A stretch of 64,000 bases of DNA from Bacillus sp. IITD106 (GTDB taxonomy: Bacteria; Bacillota; Bacilli; Bacillales; Bacillaceae_C): contig NZ_JAIAZY010000005.1 of NCBI RefSeq assembly GCF_019459225.1, positions 89,861-153,860 on the forward strand, read 5' to 3'. Position numbers and translations under genes: made by a program. This document shows positions 1 through 9,116 of this stretch, one piece after another (within the stretch, counting starts at the first letter, position 1; every line of letters starts with the position of its first letter). The notes under the pieces are model-generated. The model was not told where the DNA came from and made no database searches. It saw only the letters and a list, made by a program, of their open reading frames with translations.

Positions 1-605
1 TAAATAGCCGCTTGCGTGCGGTCTTGTATTTCCAGCTTGCTTAAAATATTGCTTACATGTGTTTTGACAGTCTTTAACCCTATAAATAATTCTTCCGCAA
101 TTTCTTGGTTTGTCTTCCCTTCAGCTATTAGCAACAATATTTCATATTCCCGATTTGTTAGGCTTTCATGGAGCAAAGGCTTATTTCTTTCTTTCATTCG
201 GGCCATCATCTTTCCTGTCACTTCTGGTTCAAGAACAGATTGTCCTTTATATGTTGCCCTTACAGCATCCGCAATTTCACTGGCAGTTGACGTTTTTAAT
301 ATGTAGCTCGCAGCCCCAGCTTCTAAAGCGGGATACACTTTTTCATCATCTAAAAAGCTTGTGACAATAATAATTTTTGCATCGGGCCATTCCTTCATAA
401 TCGCTTTTGTTGATTCAATGCCGTCCATTTCGTCCATAACAAGATCCATTAAAATAATATCCGGACGTAATGCTAGAGCCATTTCTAAGCCTTTAGCTCC
501 ATTTTCTGCTTCCCCTATTACTTCTATATCTGTCTGAACTGAAAGGTAAGCTGAGACACCGATACGGACCATTTCATGATCATCCACAAGTAGTACCTTT
601 ATCAT
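1..605 (-). CDS. liaR: LiaR response regulator (partial, C-terminus beyond window)
   Basis: NarL/FixJ-type response regulator of the envelope-stress two-component system LiaRS. The first 201 residues are present and the reading frame runs off the window edge; the B. subtilis protein is about 211 residues, so only the last few are missing. The receiver domain starts [16 protein letters not shown], with acidic pair D8/D9 and phospho-acceptor D54 in ILMDLVM. A LuxR-type HTH covers about residues 145-201 ([25 protein letters not shown]). The start codon overlaps the end of liaS by 26 bases, so the two are translationally coupled. It should be phosphorylated by LiaS and activate the liaI promoter through the box at 3558-3573. 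Confidence 0.95.
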   Translation of the reverse strand, partial: MIKVLLVDDHEMVRIGVSAYLSVQTDIEVIGEAENGAKGLEMALALRPDIILMDLVMDEMDGIESTKAIMKEWPDAKIIIVTSFLDDEKVYPALEAGAASYILKTSTASEIADAVRATYKGQSVLEPEVTGKMMARMKERNKPLLHESLTNREYEILLLIAEGKTNQEIAEELFIGLKTVKTHVSNILSKLEIQDRTQAAI

Positions 606-1647
606 TCTCCTCATCCTTTTTTAAATAAATTGGTACTTTCACTTCGATATTTGATCCCTTTCCAATAATACTAAGCATTTTTACACTTCCGCCAATTTCA
701 GAAGCTCTTTCTTTTATATTCGTTAATCCATATGAACCAGATTTAGCATTTTCGACATCAAATCCTTGCCCATTATCTAATATTTTTAAGAATACTACTT
801 GATTGATTTGCTTTAAATTCACTTCCAAGCGGCTCGCCCTAGCATGTCGCAAAGTATTCGAAACCGCTTCTTGAACAATCCGGAATAAATGGTCTTCCAC
901 ACCTTTATCCAATGTAATATCTTGAATATTCCATATCACTTCTAAAGGCAACTTAGAAGTAAGTTCAGAAAGCAGCTCTTCTATTCCCGACTTCAAACTT
1001 TTCCCTTCGAGTTGAACAGGTCTAAGGTGTAAAAGCAAAGCTCTCATTTCGGTTTGCGCTTCGTTAACAATGCTTTCCACGAGCTTTCTTTGCTTTACTG
1101 CAGTATCACTCATAGGATCGGGGTTTTGATTAATAGCTGATAAAAGCATTGTAGCTGCAAATAATTGTTGACTTACAGAATCGTGCAGCTCTCTAGCTAA
1201 TCTGTTTCGTTCTTTCGTCAACACTTCTTCTTTTAATTGATTATTCCATTCCACTTTTTCGTTCGCTAATTTTTGTTGTACAATTGCTTGTTCTTTAAGA
1301 CGGCGTGAAATTCCTTCTATTCTATGCCATATTATTAAAAAATCATCATTTTGTTTTCTTTTTTCGGGATTAAACTCATAATTTCCGTGTTCAATTTCTA
1401 ATAATCTTGCAGCTACTTCGTCACTTTTTTGATGCACGGTATATCCAATAATCCACCCTGTCACTGCTCCAAATATAATACAAATAAGTAAAATAAAAAT
1501 TCCATTAGGCAATAAAAAAATACTTTCCCGGAGTAGTGCGGTATACCAGTCTGCATCAATTAAAAAAATGAGGGCAGCACCTACAAAAACAGAAACTATA
1601 AAGGCTGCTGAAGCAAAGTAAATTGAGAATGTAATTTGAATTCTCAT
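580..1647 (-). CDS. liaS: LiaS sensor histidine kinase
   Basis: Membrane sensor kinase for cell-wall antibiotic and envelope stress. Two membrane segments (about residues 8-30 and 45-70) flank an external loop of only about 14 residues, which is typical of intramembrane-sensing kinases. A HAMP-like linker and coiled coil follow, then a HisKA_3 domain with H155 in [10 protein letters not shown]. The HATPase domain shows the DNGQGFD and [12 protein letters not shown] motifs. The length of 355 residues is close to the B. subtilis protein (360). The ATG overlaps the liaF stop by four bases (ATGA) and has GAGGCG upstream. LiaF normally inhibits LiaS, and all three genes sit together here. Confidence 0.95.
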   Translation of the reverse strand: MRIQITFSIYFASAAFIVSVFVGAALIFLIDADWYTALLRESIFLLPNGIFILLICIIFGAVTGWIIGYTVHQKSDEVAARLLEIEHGNYEFNPEKRKQNDDFLIIWHRIEGISRRLKEQAIVQQKLANEKVEWNNQLKEEVLTKERNRLARELHDSVSQQLFAATMLLSAINQNPDPMSDTAVKQRKLVESIVNEAQTEMRALLLHLRPVQLEGKSLKSGIEELLSELTSKLPLEVIWNIQDITLDKGVEDHLFRIVQEAVSNTLRHARASRLEVNLKQINQVVFLKILDNGQGFDVENAKSGSYGLTNIKERASEIGGSVKMLSIIGKGSNIEVKVPIYLKKDEENDKGTTCG

Positions 1648-2360
1648 ATTCGCCTCACCTCAACATTGCCTATCATAACATTCGTAATGATTTTAATCGT
1701 ACGAACTGCTTCTTCATTACTGTCAGGATGATAAATGATATTAGAGTTGAATATTTCAGTTTCTTCATCAAACACTTTCAACTTTCCACTAATTCCTGAA
1801 TGATTTACAACGACGGAAGCATCAAAAGGAACAAGCAATTGCACGTTTCCAATAAAACTTCTGATTACGACAGTGCTCTCACCAGGAGGGAGCATCGTCA
1901 TTCCAAGATCAACGACAGTATCCCCAAGGCCACATTGAATATTAATATCATCCCATTCAAAAACTTCATTTACCTTTTTTTGGCTACCAAACAAGATATT
2001 TTTAATAAATGGTTGTTTTTTCTTAAATAGGGAAGATTTTGGCTCAGGTTCTACAGTTTGAACAACAATTGTTCGGGAATGTTTTTTAGTTTTTGAATAC
2101 TCTATTAAGGCATATATGACTGCTACAAAGATAAAAAATTTTAGAAAAGCTGAAGATAGTATTGGAATCACGATTAAAAACAAACCAATAATCAAACGGG
2201 CACTACTTTTTTTACGACGGTTTTTAGCAGTATATAAAAGAAAACAGCCAATGACTAGAGGGATAAAAAGCCGCCAATTGAAAAGAATTTCAATACCCAT
2301 TCCAATGGCAGAAATTAGCATAAACCAGCCAATAAGACTCGTTTTGCTCATATTTTTCAT
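1644..2360 (-). CDS. liaF: LiaF, membrane inhibitor of LiaRS
   Basis: Membrane protein that keeps LiaS in its off state. The N-terminal half (about residues 8-100) has several membrane segments. The C-terminal half is a soluble beta-rich domain of the DUF2154/YvqF type with repeated hydrophobic strands. I start it at the ATG at 2360 (MKNMSK), because GGAGGAGG lies just ahead; an in-frame ATG ten codons upstream lies before this Shine-Dalgarno and has none of its own. The result is 238 residues, against 241 in B. subtilis. It overlaps liaS by four bases and follows liaH after a stem-loop, so it is probably read from both a weak constitutive promoter and from liaI read-through. Confidence 0.93.
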   Translation of the reverse strand: MKNMSKTSLIGWFMLISAIGMGIEILFNWRLFIPLVIGCFLLYTAKNRRKKSSARLIIGLFLIVIPILSSAFLKFFIFVAVIYALIEYSKTKKHSRTIVVQTVEPEPKSSLFKKKQPFIKNILFGSQKKVNEVFEWDDINIQCGLGDTVVDLGMTMLPPGESTVVIRSFIGNVQLLVPFDASVVVNHSGISGKLKVFDEETEIFNSNIIYHPDSNEEAVRTIKIITNVMIGNVEVRRI

Positions 2361-2403
2361 TTTATCCTCCTCCTTTCTCCAAAAAACCATAATGAAAGTG
2401 GAA

Positions 2404-2430
2404 AGAAAGGCGACATAGAAACGCCTTTCT
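2404..2430 (-). terminator. stem-loop between liaH and liaF
   Basis: Perfect 9-bp stem AGAAAGGCG / CGCCTTTCT with a 9-base loop, placed between the liaH stop and the liaF start. The run of T after it is short (TTCC). It looks like a partial terminator or RNA-stabilising hairpin, which would leave liaIH transcript in excess over liaFSR as reported in B. subtilis. Confidence 0.6.
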
Positions 2431-2440
2431 TAAACAATTG

Positions 2441-3103
2441 TTATTGTACCACGTTTTCTTGTGTCTGAATTTGTTTTTCTGCATTATTTATTTCTTTTGC
2501 CAGCTTTTGAATCTTGGCATCGAAAATGGTAATTTCATATTCATCGTCAAAGTTTGACTCTTTTTTGTTCATTTCGGATGCTACTGAATCAAAATTTTCT
2601 GCAGCCTGGCCGAACTCAGATTCACTTAATAATTTATTCATTTTTTCTTTCATTGAAAGTACATTTTCCTTGCCCATAAGCTCCAATCTCTTAATATGCA
2701 TATCCTTTACTTTTAATTTCATCTCTTCATGTTTCTGCTCTAATTCCGACAATTGTTCGATAGCTGTATCATAAGCCTGCTTAAGTCGTTCTACTTGCTC
2801 TTCTGCTTGCGCCTGATAGAGCAGTGCAGTCTCTGCTAATCCATCCTCACCAGCTTGAATGGCTAGATCCCTTTGTTCTTTACGTTTATTCGCTAGTGCA
2901 GCTGCTAGCTTCCATTCTTTATGAAACTCATTTTTTAACAATCTTTGTCTTTCAACTAATTTTCCAGCCTTTTCTAACTCTTTTTCACTATCACGAACAT
3001 ATTTATTTAATTGTGCAATAGGGTTTTGTTTAACTTTCACTTCTGTCACACCTTGAAAATCCTCAATAATCGATTGTTTCATTTTCTCAAAAAAGTTTGT
3101 CAT
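2441..3103 (-). CDS. liaH: LiaH, PspA/IM30-family membrane-stress protein
   Basis: PspA/Vipp1-family protein that forms large oligomers at the inner face of the membrane under envelope stress. The 220-residue sequence is almost wholly charged coiled-coil helix (about residues 25-150 and 185-220), with the family-typical amphipathic N-terminus (MTNFFEKMKQSIIEDF) and the segment NPIAQLNKYVRDSEKELEKA. B. subtilis LiaH is 225 residues. It follows liaI after 19 bases, in the same order as B. subtilis, and should be induced strongly by LiaR. Confidence 0.93.
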   Translation of the reverse strand: MTNFFEKMKQSIIEDFQGVTEVKVKQNPIAQLNKYVRDSEKELEKAGKLVERQRLLKNEFHKEWKLAAALANKRKEQRDLAIQAGEDGLAETALLYQAQAEEQVERLKQAYDTAIEQLSELEQKHEEMKLKVKDMHIKRLELMGKENVLSMKEKMNKLLSESEFGQAAENFDSVASEMNKKESNFDDEYEITIFDAKIQKLAKEINNAEKQIQTQENVVQ

Positions 3104-3122
3104 CGTATATTCCCTCGTTTCT

Positions 3123-3473
3123 TTATTTTTGATTTTTTAATTTTGCCCATTCGCGATCAAAGCCGGTAAATGGATCTTCACTTTCAACAACTGGCGTTTC
3201 TTTTGTTCTGTCCCAGTTTTTATATCCTGTGTAAAGGATGTAAATAGCTGCTACTCCCGCTAGAGCAGGAAGACTTCCTAATAATCCCGAAAATCCAATC
3301 AACCCGATCACTGCCCAAATAATTTTTCCTACCGTTGAATTTGTAGCCATAAATTGCTTATAGGAAAAGTAAACTATAAACAGGCTGATCGCCATCCCTA
3401 TCATATGACCTACACTAGATAGTGCTATTATTGCTAAGATAACAGCAGCTGTAATAAGTAAAAACTTTTTCAT
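3123..3473 (-). CDS. liaI: LiaI, small membrane anchor for LiaH
   Basis: First gene of the Lia operon. The 116-residue protein has two hydrophobic segments near the N-terminus (about 1-20 and 24-42) and two more around 50-82, then a charged cytoplasmic tail ending DREWAKLKNQK. In B. subtilis LiaI (126 residues) recruits LiaH to the membrane. GGAGGAAAAAAT ahead of the ATG is a strong ribosome binding site. Assignment rests on position directly before liaH and on topology, since LiaI sequences are poorly conserved. Confidence 0.85.
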   Translation of the reverse strand: MKKFLLITAAVILAIIALSSVGHMIGMAISLFIVYFSYKQFMATNSTVGKIIWAVIGLIGFSGLLGSLPALAGVAAIYILYTGYKNWDRTKETPVVESEDPFTGFDREWAKLKNQK

Positions 3474-3557
3474 TATTTTTTCCTCCTTCCGTTCTCTATG
3501 ACTTAACTTTAATGGAAATAGAAAGAACTATTAACCAGCCTGAGCTTGATTTTTTTC

Positions 3558-3573
3558 TCAGTCTAGAGGCGGA
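3558..3573 (-). promoter_or_regulatory. LiaR/CesR-type operator upstream of liaI
   Basis: On the minus strand the 16 bases read TCCGCCTCTAGACTGA. They match the LiaR/CesR box as I remember it (TCAGHCTnnAGDCTGA) at every specified base except one. The site is about 85 bases upstream of the liaI ATG, a suitable place for an activator. The consensus is recalled, not searched. Confidence 0.7.
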
Positions 3574-3582
3574 TTTTAATAA

Positions 3583-3611
3583 ATAAAAAGAGGATGCACC
3601 AATTGCATCCC
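3583..3611 (-). terminator. terminator after cvfB
   Basis: On the minus strand GGATGCA-ATTGG-TGCATCC is followed by a T-rich run (CTTTTTATTT), directly after the cvfB stop. It separates cvfB from the downstream lia promoter. Confidence 0.85.
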
Positions 3612-4469
3612 TTACTTTTGCTTATCTTTTATATGCGTCCATCCGTCCTCTTGGATGATTTTATTTTCCTTCATTAGTTTTCCAAGTGCTCTTTTAAAAG
3701 CACCTTTGCTCATATTAAATCGTCTCTTTATATCTTCTGGAAGGCTTTTATCCCAATAAGGCATTGAGCCACCTCGTCCTTGTAAATATTCAAAGATTTC
3801 ATTGGCATCATCATCAATCTGCTCATGTGTTCTAGGAAGTAAAGAAACGTTGATTGTACCGTCTTCTTTAACGTCGATTATACGTCCCTCCACTTCCTGA
3901 CCGAGTCGTGGTTCTTCCCTTCTTTCGCTTTCATGGATAAATCCCATATAACCTTCCTCTGTTATTATGAAAGATCCAGCAAGGAGTAGCCTGTAAACCG
4001 TCCCTTTTACATTTTTATTAAAAACCTGGGGTTCAGCTGGAATAGCTATTTCTCTCATTATTTCTTCCGTTCCTAGCTTTCCGTACAAGCGATTTTTATT
4101 ATCTACTTTTAATGAACAATAAAGCTTGTCTCCAATTGTTGGCCATAATGAAAAAAGTGCAGGCAAGTCATCCATTGACACAAGAATATCTTTTTTCAAT
4201 CCAATATTTACGAATACACCTAAGTTCTTTTTAACCTCTACAACCTCAACCCAATCATACTGTCCGATTTGAACGGTAGGAATGGTTAAAGTTGCAGACA
4301 GCCTTCCTTCATGATCCTGATATAAAAATACTTGGACTTCCTGTTCAACCGTTATCGGTTCATTAACTTCGGATTGATGCAATAACACATCCTCTTCCCC
4401 ATCAGTTAAAAAGAATCCAAATGGCACTTCCCTTGCTACACGAAGCTTTACAACTGTTCCAGCCTTCAT
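3612..4469 (-). CDS. cvfB: CvfB family S1-domain RNA-binding protein
   Basis: Soluble RNA-binding protein built from S1-like domains plus a C-terminal winged helix (YitL in B. subtilis, CvfB in Staphylococcus). The N-terminal part has S1-type strands (VVKLRVAREVPFGFFL...). A central S1 segment contains WVEVVEVKKNLGVFVNIGLKKDILV, another contains GQEVEGRIIDVKEDGTINVSL. The tail MPYWDKSLPEDIKRRFNMSKGAFKRALGKL is the winged-helix end typical of the family. I start at the ATG at 4469, because AGGG lies eight bases ahead; a TTG two codons upstream would sit too close to it. The product has 285 residues and is monocistronic. Confidence 0.9.
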   Translation of the reverse strand: MKAGTVVKLRVAREVPFGFFLTDGEEDVLLHQSEVNEPITVEQEVQVFLYQDHEGRLSATLTIPTVQIGQYDWVEVVEVKKNLGVFVNIGLKKDILVSMDDLPALFSLWPTIGDKLYCSLKVDNKNRLYGKLGTEEIMREIAIPAEPQVFNKNVKGTVYRLLLAGSFIITEEGYMGFIHESERREEPRLGQEVEGRIIDVKEDGTINVSLLPRTHEQIDDDANEIFEYLQGRGGSMPYWDKSLPEDIKRRFNMSKGAFKRALGKLMKENKIIQEDGWTHIKDKQK

Positions 4470-4554
4470 TATCAAATCCCTGCTTTCAACATAACCTATA
4501 TTAATAGGACAAATTATACCATGTTAAAGAAACAAAACAAAAAATTAATCAATC

Positions 4555-5706
4555 CTACGCATACTGCTTCTCATTTTGAACTTTTCGCTCCCTTAAAAAT
4601 AACACGGCAACGATAAAGGTTCCTATTAGAGCTGAAAATGAGCCCAGCCTATACATATAACCTCCTCCAAAATGTTCCATTAAATAACCACCGGCAGCAC
4701 TTCCAATGATAGGTGCAAGGCCATTGAATGTCGCAAAATAAGCCGTTTGCCCTGTTGCAATCATTTCTCTTGGAATGATAGAGGCAACATATTGCAGGGA
4801 GGCAACCATGAAAATAGCAAATGTCACACTATGCATCGCTTGAGAAGAAACAATTAATACAGGTTCTGAGAGAAGACTATATAAAAACCAGCGAATCGTA
4901 TAAAAGCATCCCGCTATGCTGATAAGCACTAAGAGAGGAATCCTTCTCATCAAAATGAACATAATCCCAACGACAGGAGCTTCACTTAAGGCGGAAAAAG
5001 TCCATGCTAAGCCAATCAGCCCCTCTGGCGCTCCCAACGATTTTAAATACAATGCAAGCATACCATCGTTCATTCTATGTGGAATCGCGATAAATAAAAC
5101 AGCAATTAAAAAAATAAAAAACTGTGGATTGCGAAATGCTTTTTTAAAACCATCTTTCGTAACTGGATTTCTAGGTGCTTTTGAGTCTGATAGTTTTAAA
5201 GCTATAAAAAAAACGCCAACAATGATAATTGTGTAAATCATCCATAAGTATTGAATACCTATTTTTCCAATAATGTACCCGATAATAAACGATGCAGTGG
5301 CAAATCCAATCGAACCCCATACCCGAATCGATCCATAGCTTCTCCCATTTTCTTTTGCAAATGTTGTAGATAAACTATCTAACAACGGTTGAATCGGAGA
5401 CATAAAAAAATGAAATACAAGCATGCAAATGACTAAAAGTAACATCGTTGGACTAAAAAATATTGCCAAACCGATCACTAAAGTTGCTGCTAATAATAGA
5501 AGAAGAATTTTTTTAACCGTTTGCTTTTTATCTGATATGATTCCCCACAAAGGTTGGGAAAAGATTGCTACAATCGGACCAACAGCCAAAACAATACCGA
5601 TTTGCCCAGGACTAAGTCCCTTATAACGAAATAATAACGGAAAAAACGCATTTATGATCGACATTGCCCAATAGAAAAAAAAGTTAAACATTGATAATTG
5701 CAGCAT
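4555..5706 (-). CDS. MFS transporter, nucleoside/sugar-symporter-like
   Basis: Major facilitator of 383 residues with about 12 membrane segments. The loop between TM2 and TM3 reads GIISDKKQTVKK, the MFS cytoplasmic signature region, and SMSIINAFFPLLFRYKGLSPGQIGI-like sequence at the start resembles the LacY/nucleoside H+ symporter-like branch (MFS_1-like, YwbF type). GGGGGAA precedes the ATG. The substrate cannot be read from the sequence. It stands alone and is divergent from the molybdoenzyme gene. Confidence 0.85.
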   Translation of the reverse strand: MLQLSMFNFFFYWAMSIINAFFPLLFRYKGLSPGQIGIVLAVGPIVAIFSQPLWGIISDKKQTVKKILLLLLAATLVIGLAIFFSPTMLLLVICMLVFHFFMSPIQPLLDSLSTTFAKENGRSYGSIRVWGSIGFATASFIIGYIIGKIGIQYLWMIYTIIIVGVFFIALKLSDSKAPRNPVTKDGFKKAFRNPQFFIFLIAVLFIAIPHRMNDGMLALYLKSLGAPEGLIGLAWTFSALSEAPVVGIMFILMRRIPLLVLISIAGCFYTIRWFLYSLLSEPVLIVSSQAMHSVTFAIFMVASLQYVASIIPREMIATGQTAYFATFNGLAPIIGSAAGGYLMEHFGGGYMYRLGSFSALIGTFIVAVLFLRERKVQNEKQYA

Positions 5707-5875
5707 TCAAGTTCCCCCAAGAAGTTAGCGATATTTTTCATTTTATCAGAATACCATCAAGTCATAAATAATAACGTGATGATATTTGTAAGGGTATGAT
5801 AGAATAATAGTATATAATCTTTTGAAAATTAGAGAAACACAGTGGAAAATTATAAAATGAGAAAGGATGATTATA

Positions 5876-8227
5876 ATGGGTAAAACGAAGCATCCTGGAC
5901 CTATGAAACTACCAAAAATTCCAGATCCAAAACATTGGGTTAGCCCGATTCCATTTGGACTTGGAAAGGTTAAACCAAAACATATTCGCGATACGATGAA
6001 AGTCGTGATGGAAAATCGCGATAATCTTCCTTACGCCTACCGCATTCTTACGCAAGGAGTTTGCGATGGATGTGCACTAGGTGTTTCAGGGCTAAAAGAT
6101 CAAACTTTAAAAGGACCTCATCTTTGTACAACACGCCTAAACGTATTGAGATTAAATACGATGCCTGCGATAAAAGAGGAAATATTGCATAGTGATATTG
6201 AAGAACTTCGCAAGATGAAGAGTAAGGACCTCCGACAATTAGGAAGAATTCCTTATCCCTTATCAAGAAAACCTGGTGAAAAGAAGTTTAGGAGAATTAC
6301 TTGGGATGAAGCATTAAACAAAATAGCTGAAAAAATAAAAAGTATTGATCCTAAGCAATTAGCCTTTTTCTTGACGGCTAGAGGAATTACGAATGAAGTT
6401 TTTTATACTGCTGGAAAACTTGCGAGATTTTTAGGAACGAACAATATTGATAACGCTTCCCGTATTTGTCATTCCCCGAGTAAAACAGCATTAAAAAGAT
6501 CGCTTGGAATTGGTGCCTCCAGTTGTAACTATCAGGATTGGATCGGAACCGATGTCCTTATATTTTGGGGTTCTGTAGCAGCAAACAACCAACCCGTTTC
6601 CACTAAGTACATGTATGCAGCAAAAAGAAAAGGGACTAAAATCATTTGCATCAATCCATACAGAGAGCCTGCAATGGATGGATACTGGGTTCCATCCATC
6701 CCTGATTCCGCATTATTTGGCACAAAAATTGCCGATGATTTTTACCAGGTCAATATTGGTGGAGACATCGCCTTTATGAATGGCGTCATTAAACATTGGT
6801 TTGAAATGGAAAAACAGCATCCTGGATCTGCTCTCGACCATCATTTTATCCGTGATCATACGAAGGGTTTAGATCGTTTACGAGAGCATGTTGAAAAACT
6901 TGATTGGGAAATTCTCGAAAAGTCTTCAGGCATTTCAAAAGAAAGAATGTTCGAATTTGCCAGCCTGTTAGCAAATGCAAAAAGCGGCGTCTTCGTATGG
7001 TCGATGGGGTTAACACAGCATCGCTTTGGGACTGATAATATCTCACAAGTAGCCAATTTAGCCATTTTAAGAGGATTTATCGGACGTAAGTATTGTGGAG
7101 TCATGCCAATCAGGGGCCATTCAGGAGTTCAGGGTTCTGGCGAAATGGGGGCAGATCCTTTTTCGCTTCCTGGAGGAGATTTTGATAAAGCCAATATTGC
7201 GCGCTTAGAAAAGATATGGAACTTTGACATTCCGAAATGGCAAGGTGATATCGTCGGCGTTTCTTTGGAAAATGCGATGTTGCCAGAGGATCACGAACGA
7301 AAAACAAAGGTTTTTTATACGTCTGGAGGCAATTTTCTCGAAACAATGCCAGATCCTCATTTTATAGAGAAATGCTTGCAAAATATTGAATTACGTGTTC
7401 ATCAAGACATTATTCTTAACAGCTCTACCCTTGTAGATGCAAAAGAAGAGGTAATCGTCCTCCCTGCTATGACAAGATATGAACAACGCGGAGGCGGCAC
7501 TTCTACATCGACGGAGCGGATGGTTTATTTTTCACCAGAAATTAAAGGTCCGCGTATTGAGGAAGCTCGCAGTGAATGGGAGATATATGTGGAACTTGCA
7601 GGGCTGATTAAACCGGAACAGAAACATCTGCTTAATTTTTCAGAAGCGGAACAAATTCGGAACGAAATTGCGATTGCCAACCCAAATTATGACGGAATCC
7701 AGCATTTAAAAGAACGCGGCGACGTTTTTCAATGGGGTGGAGCTTGGCTTTGTGAAGACGGAATTTGTCCGACAGAAGATGGAAAAGCCAATCTTATTCC
7801 AATTGAATTGCCTGACGTCAGAAAGCCTGATGGTCAGTTTTATTTAACGACAAGACGAGGAAAGCAATTTAATTCGATGATCTACAGTGATAAGGATCCA
7901 TTTAATGATGCAGATCGGTATGATGTCCTCATTCATCCAGAAGATGCTCAAGCTCTTGGAATAGTAGATGGAGAAGCAATTGTTGTCTATAACAAATATG
8001 GAACCTTCCAAGGAAAAGCAAAATATGCTGATACAAGAAGTGGAAATATTTCTGTTTATTGGCCGGAAGGAAATGTATTAATTGAAAAAGGTGTGTATGA
8101 AAAATATGCTGGCATTCCAGAATATAATGCTAGCGTGACGGTTGAAAAAGCTGATCTATACCTTTCACAAAAAGATACAAAGTATGTGGAAAAAAGAGTT
8201 GAAGATCTTGAACAAGATATTAGTTGA
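5876..8227 (+). CDS. FdhF/YdeP-family molybdopterin oxidoreductase
   Basis: Bis-MGD molybdoenzyme of the formate-dehydrogenase-alpha-like YdeP branch, 783 residues from the ATG at 5876 (AAAGGA eight bases ahead; an ATG at 5867 is too close to it). N-terminal cysteines C63, C66 (GVCDGCALG) and C84 (HLCTTR) could hold an iron-sulfur cluster. C198-H199 in ASRICHSPS sits where formate dehydrogenases have their Mo-ligating (Se)Cys-His pair. The C-terminal part is a molydop-binding beta barrel (TTRRGKQFNSM...DRYDVLIHPEDAQALGI). There is no N-terminal ferredoxin-like extension as in larger Bacillus FdhF proteins, and no Tat signal, so it should be cytoplasmic. fdhD follows after 12 bases. Real substrate unknown; formate is possible. 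Confidence 0.88.
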   Translation: MGKTKHPGPMKLPKIPDPKHWVSPIPFGLGKVKPKHIRDTMKVVMENRDNLPYAYRILTQGVCDGCALGVSGLKDQTLKGPHLCTTRLNVLRLNTMPAIKEEILHSDIEELRKMKSKDLRQLGRIPYPLSRKPGEKKFRRITWDEALNKIAEKIKSIDPKQLAFFLTARGITNEVFYTAGKLARFLGTNNIDNASRICHSPSKTALKRSLGIGASSCNYQDWIGTDVLIFWGSVAANNQPVSTKYMYAAKRKGTKIICINPYREPAMDGYWVPSIPDSALFGTKIADDFYQVNIGGDIAFMNGVIKHWFEMEKQHPGSALDHHFIRDHTKGLDRLREHVEKLDWEILEKSSGISKERMFEFASLLANAKSGVFVWSMGLTQHRFGTDNISQVANLAILRGFIGRKYCGVMPIRGHSGVQGSGEMGADPFSLPGGDFDKANIARLEKIWNFDIPKWQGDIVGVSLENAMLPEDHERKTKVFYTSGGNFLETMPDPHFIEKCLQNIELRVHQDIILNSSTLVDAKEEVIVLPAMTRYEQRGGGTSTSTERMVYFSPEIKGPRIEEARSEWEIYVELAGLIKPEQKHLLNFSEAEQIRNEIAIANPNYDGIQHLKERGDVFQWGGAWLCEDGICPTEDGKANLIPIELPDVRKPDGQFYLTTRRGKQFNSMIYSDKDPFNDADRYDVLIHPEDAQALGIVDGEAIVVYNKYGTFQGKAKYADTRSGNISVYWPEGNVLIEKGVYEKYAGIPEYNASVTVEKADLYLSQKDTKYVEKRVEDLEQDIS

Positions 8228-8239
8228 GAAGGCGATACG

Positions 8240-9058
8240 ATGAACATTCAAATGAAAGGCGAACTGAACATTTTAAAATACGATGGAGATGGCTTACTTG
8301 AAACAACCGATTTAGCTGCTGTCGAGTATCCATTAACCATTTACGTTGACGATGAGGAGTTTGCTACGATTGTTTGCAGTCCTACAAATATAAATGAACT
8401 TGTAATCGGCTTTCTTGCTTCAGAAGGGTTAATAAGAAGTGTGGATCAAATATCTTCTATAGAAATTGATGAAAATCGGGGATTTGCATATGTACATTTA
8501 AAAATTAAGCAATCTATTAATAAAGAATTCTTCTCCAAGCGAATGATCGGTTCCTGTTGTGGAAAAAGCAGACAGTTTTATTTTTATAATGATGCGAATA
8601 CTGCTAAAACAATCATGAGCAGACATTCGATTTCTATTCATGAATGCTTTTCGCTAATGAAGCTATTACAGGAATGCTCGATAGATTTTCAACTAACTGG
8701 TGGCGTGCATAATGCTGCCCTCTGTACTAATGATACAATTCTTTATAATTATTCCGATATCGGGAGACATAATGCATTAGATAAGCTCTACGGCTATATT
8801 TTACAAAATAATGTACCCGTTAAAGATAAAATCGTCGTTTTCAGCGGGAGAATTTCCTCTGAAGTAATATTAAAAATATCTAAAATCGGTGCGGGAATAT
8901 TAATCTCTAAATCTGCCCCTACTACGCTTGGAATTGAACTCGCAAATGATCTCGGAATTACGGTAATAGGATTTGTAAGAAAAGATAAACTAAATATTTA
9001 TTCCCATCCAGAACGGATCATTGAAGCAAATCAATTACAAATAGAAATGAGAACGTGA
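8240..9058 (+). CDS. fdhD: FdhD sulfurtransferase for formate dehydrogenase
   Basis: Accessory protein that transfers sulfur from a cysteine desulfurase to the bis-MGD cofactor of formate dehydrogenases. Family motifs include VEYPLTIYVDDEE, NELVIGFLASEGLI, the cysteine loop GSCCGKS (C106-C107), TGGVHNAAL and DIGRHNALDKLYG. The catalytic loop has adjacent cysteines, not the CxxC of E. coli. GAGAAGG precedes the ATG, and the gene follows its presumed client enzyme by 12 bases, so they form an operon. The 272-residue length is normal. Confidence 0.95.
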   Translation: MNIQMKGELNILKYDGDGLLETTDLAAVEYPLTIYVDDEEFATIVCSPTNINELVIGFLASEGLIRSVDQISSIEIDENRGFAYVHLKIKQSINKEFFSKRMIGSCCGKSRQFYFYNDANTAKTIMSRHSISIHECFSLMKLLQECSIDFQLTGGVHNAALCTNDTILYNYSDIGRHNALDKLYGYILQNNVPVKDKIVVFSGRISSEVILKISKIGAGILISKSAPTTLGIELANDLGITVIGFVRKDKLNIYSHPERIIEANQLQIEMRT

Positions 9059-9059
9059 A

Positions 9060-9090
9060 AAAGGATGTGCCTTAATTGGTCACATCCTTT
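9060..9090. terminator. hairpin between fdhD and ABC exporter genes
   Basis: AAAGGATGTG and CACATCCTTT form a perfect 10-bp stem with an 11-base loop between convergent genes. The minus strand has five T after the stem, the plus strand only CATT, so it should work best for the ABC exporter operon but may serve both. Confidence 0.8.
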
Positions 9091-9116
9091 CATTATGCAC
9101 TGCTTTAACCTTTACA

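Noticed and set aside
5790..5818. Promoter TTGTAA ... TATAAT for the molybdoenzyme gene
   Set aside because: Spacing is about 21 bases, too long for a sigma-A promoter; left out of the feature list.
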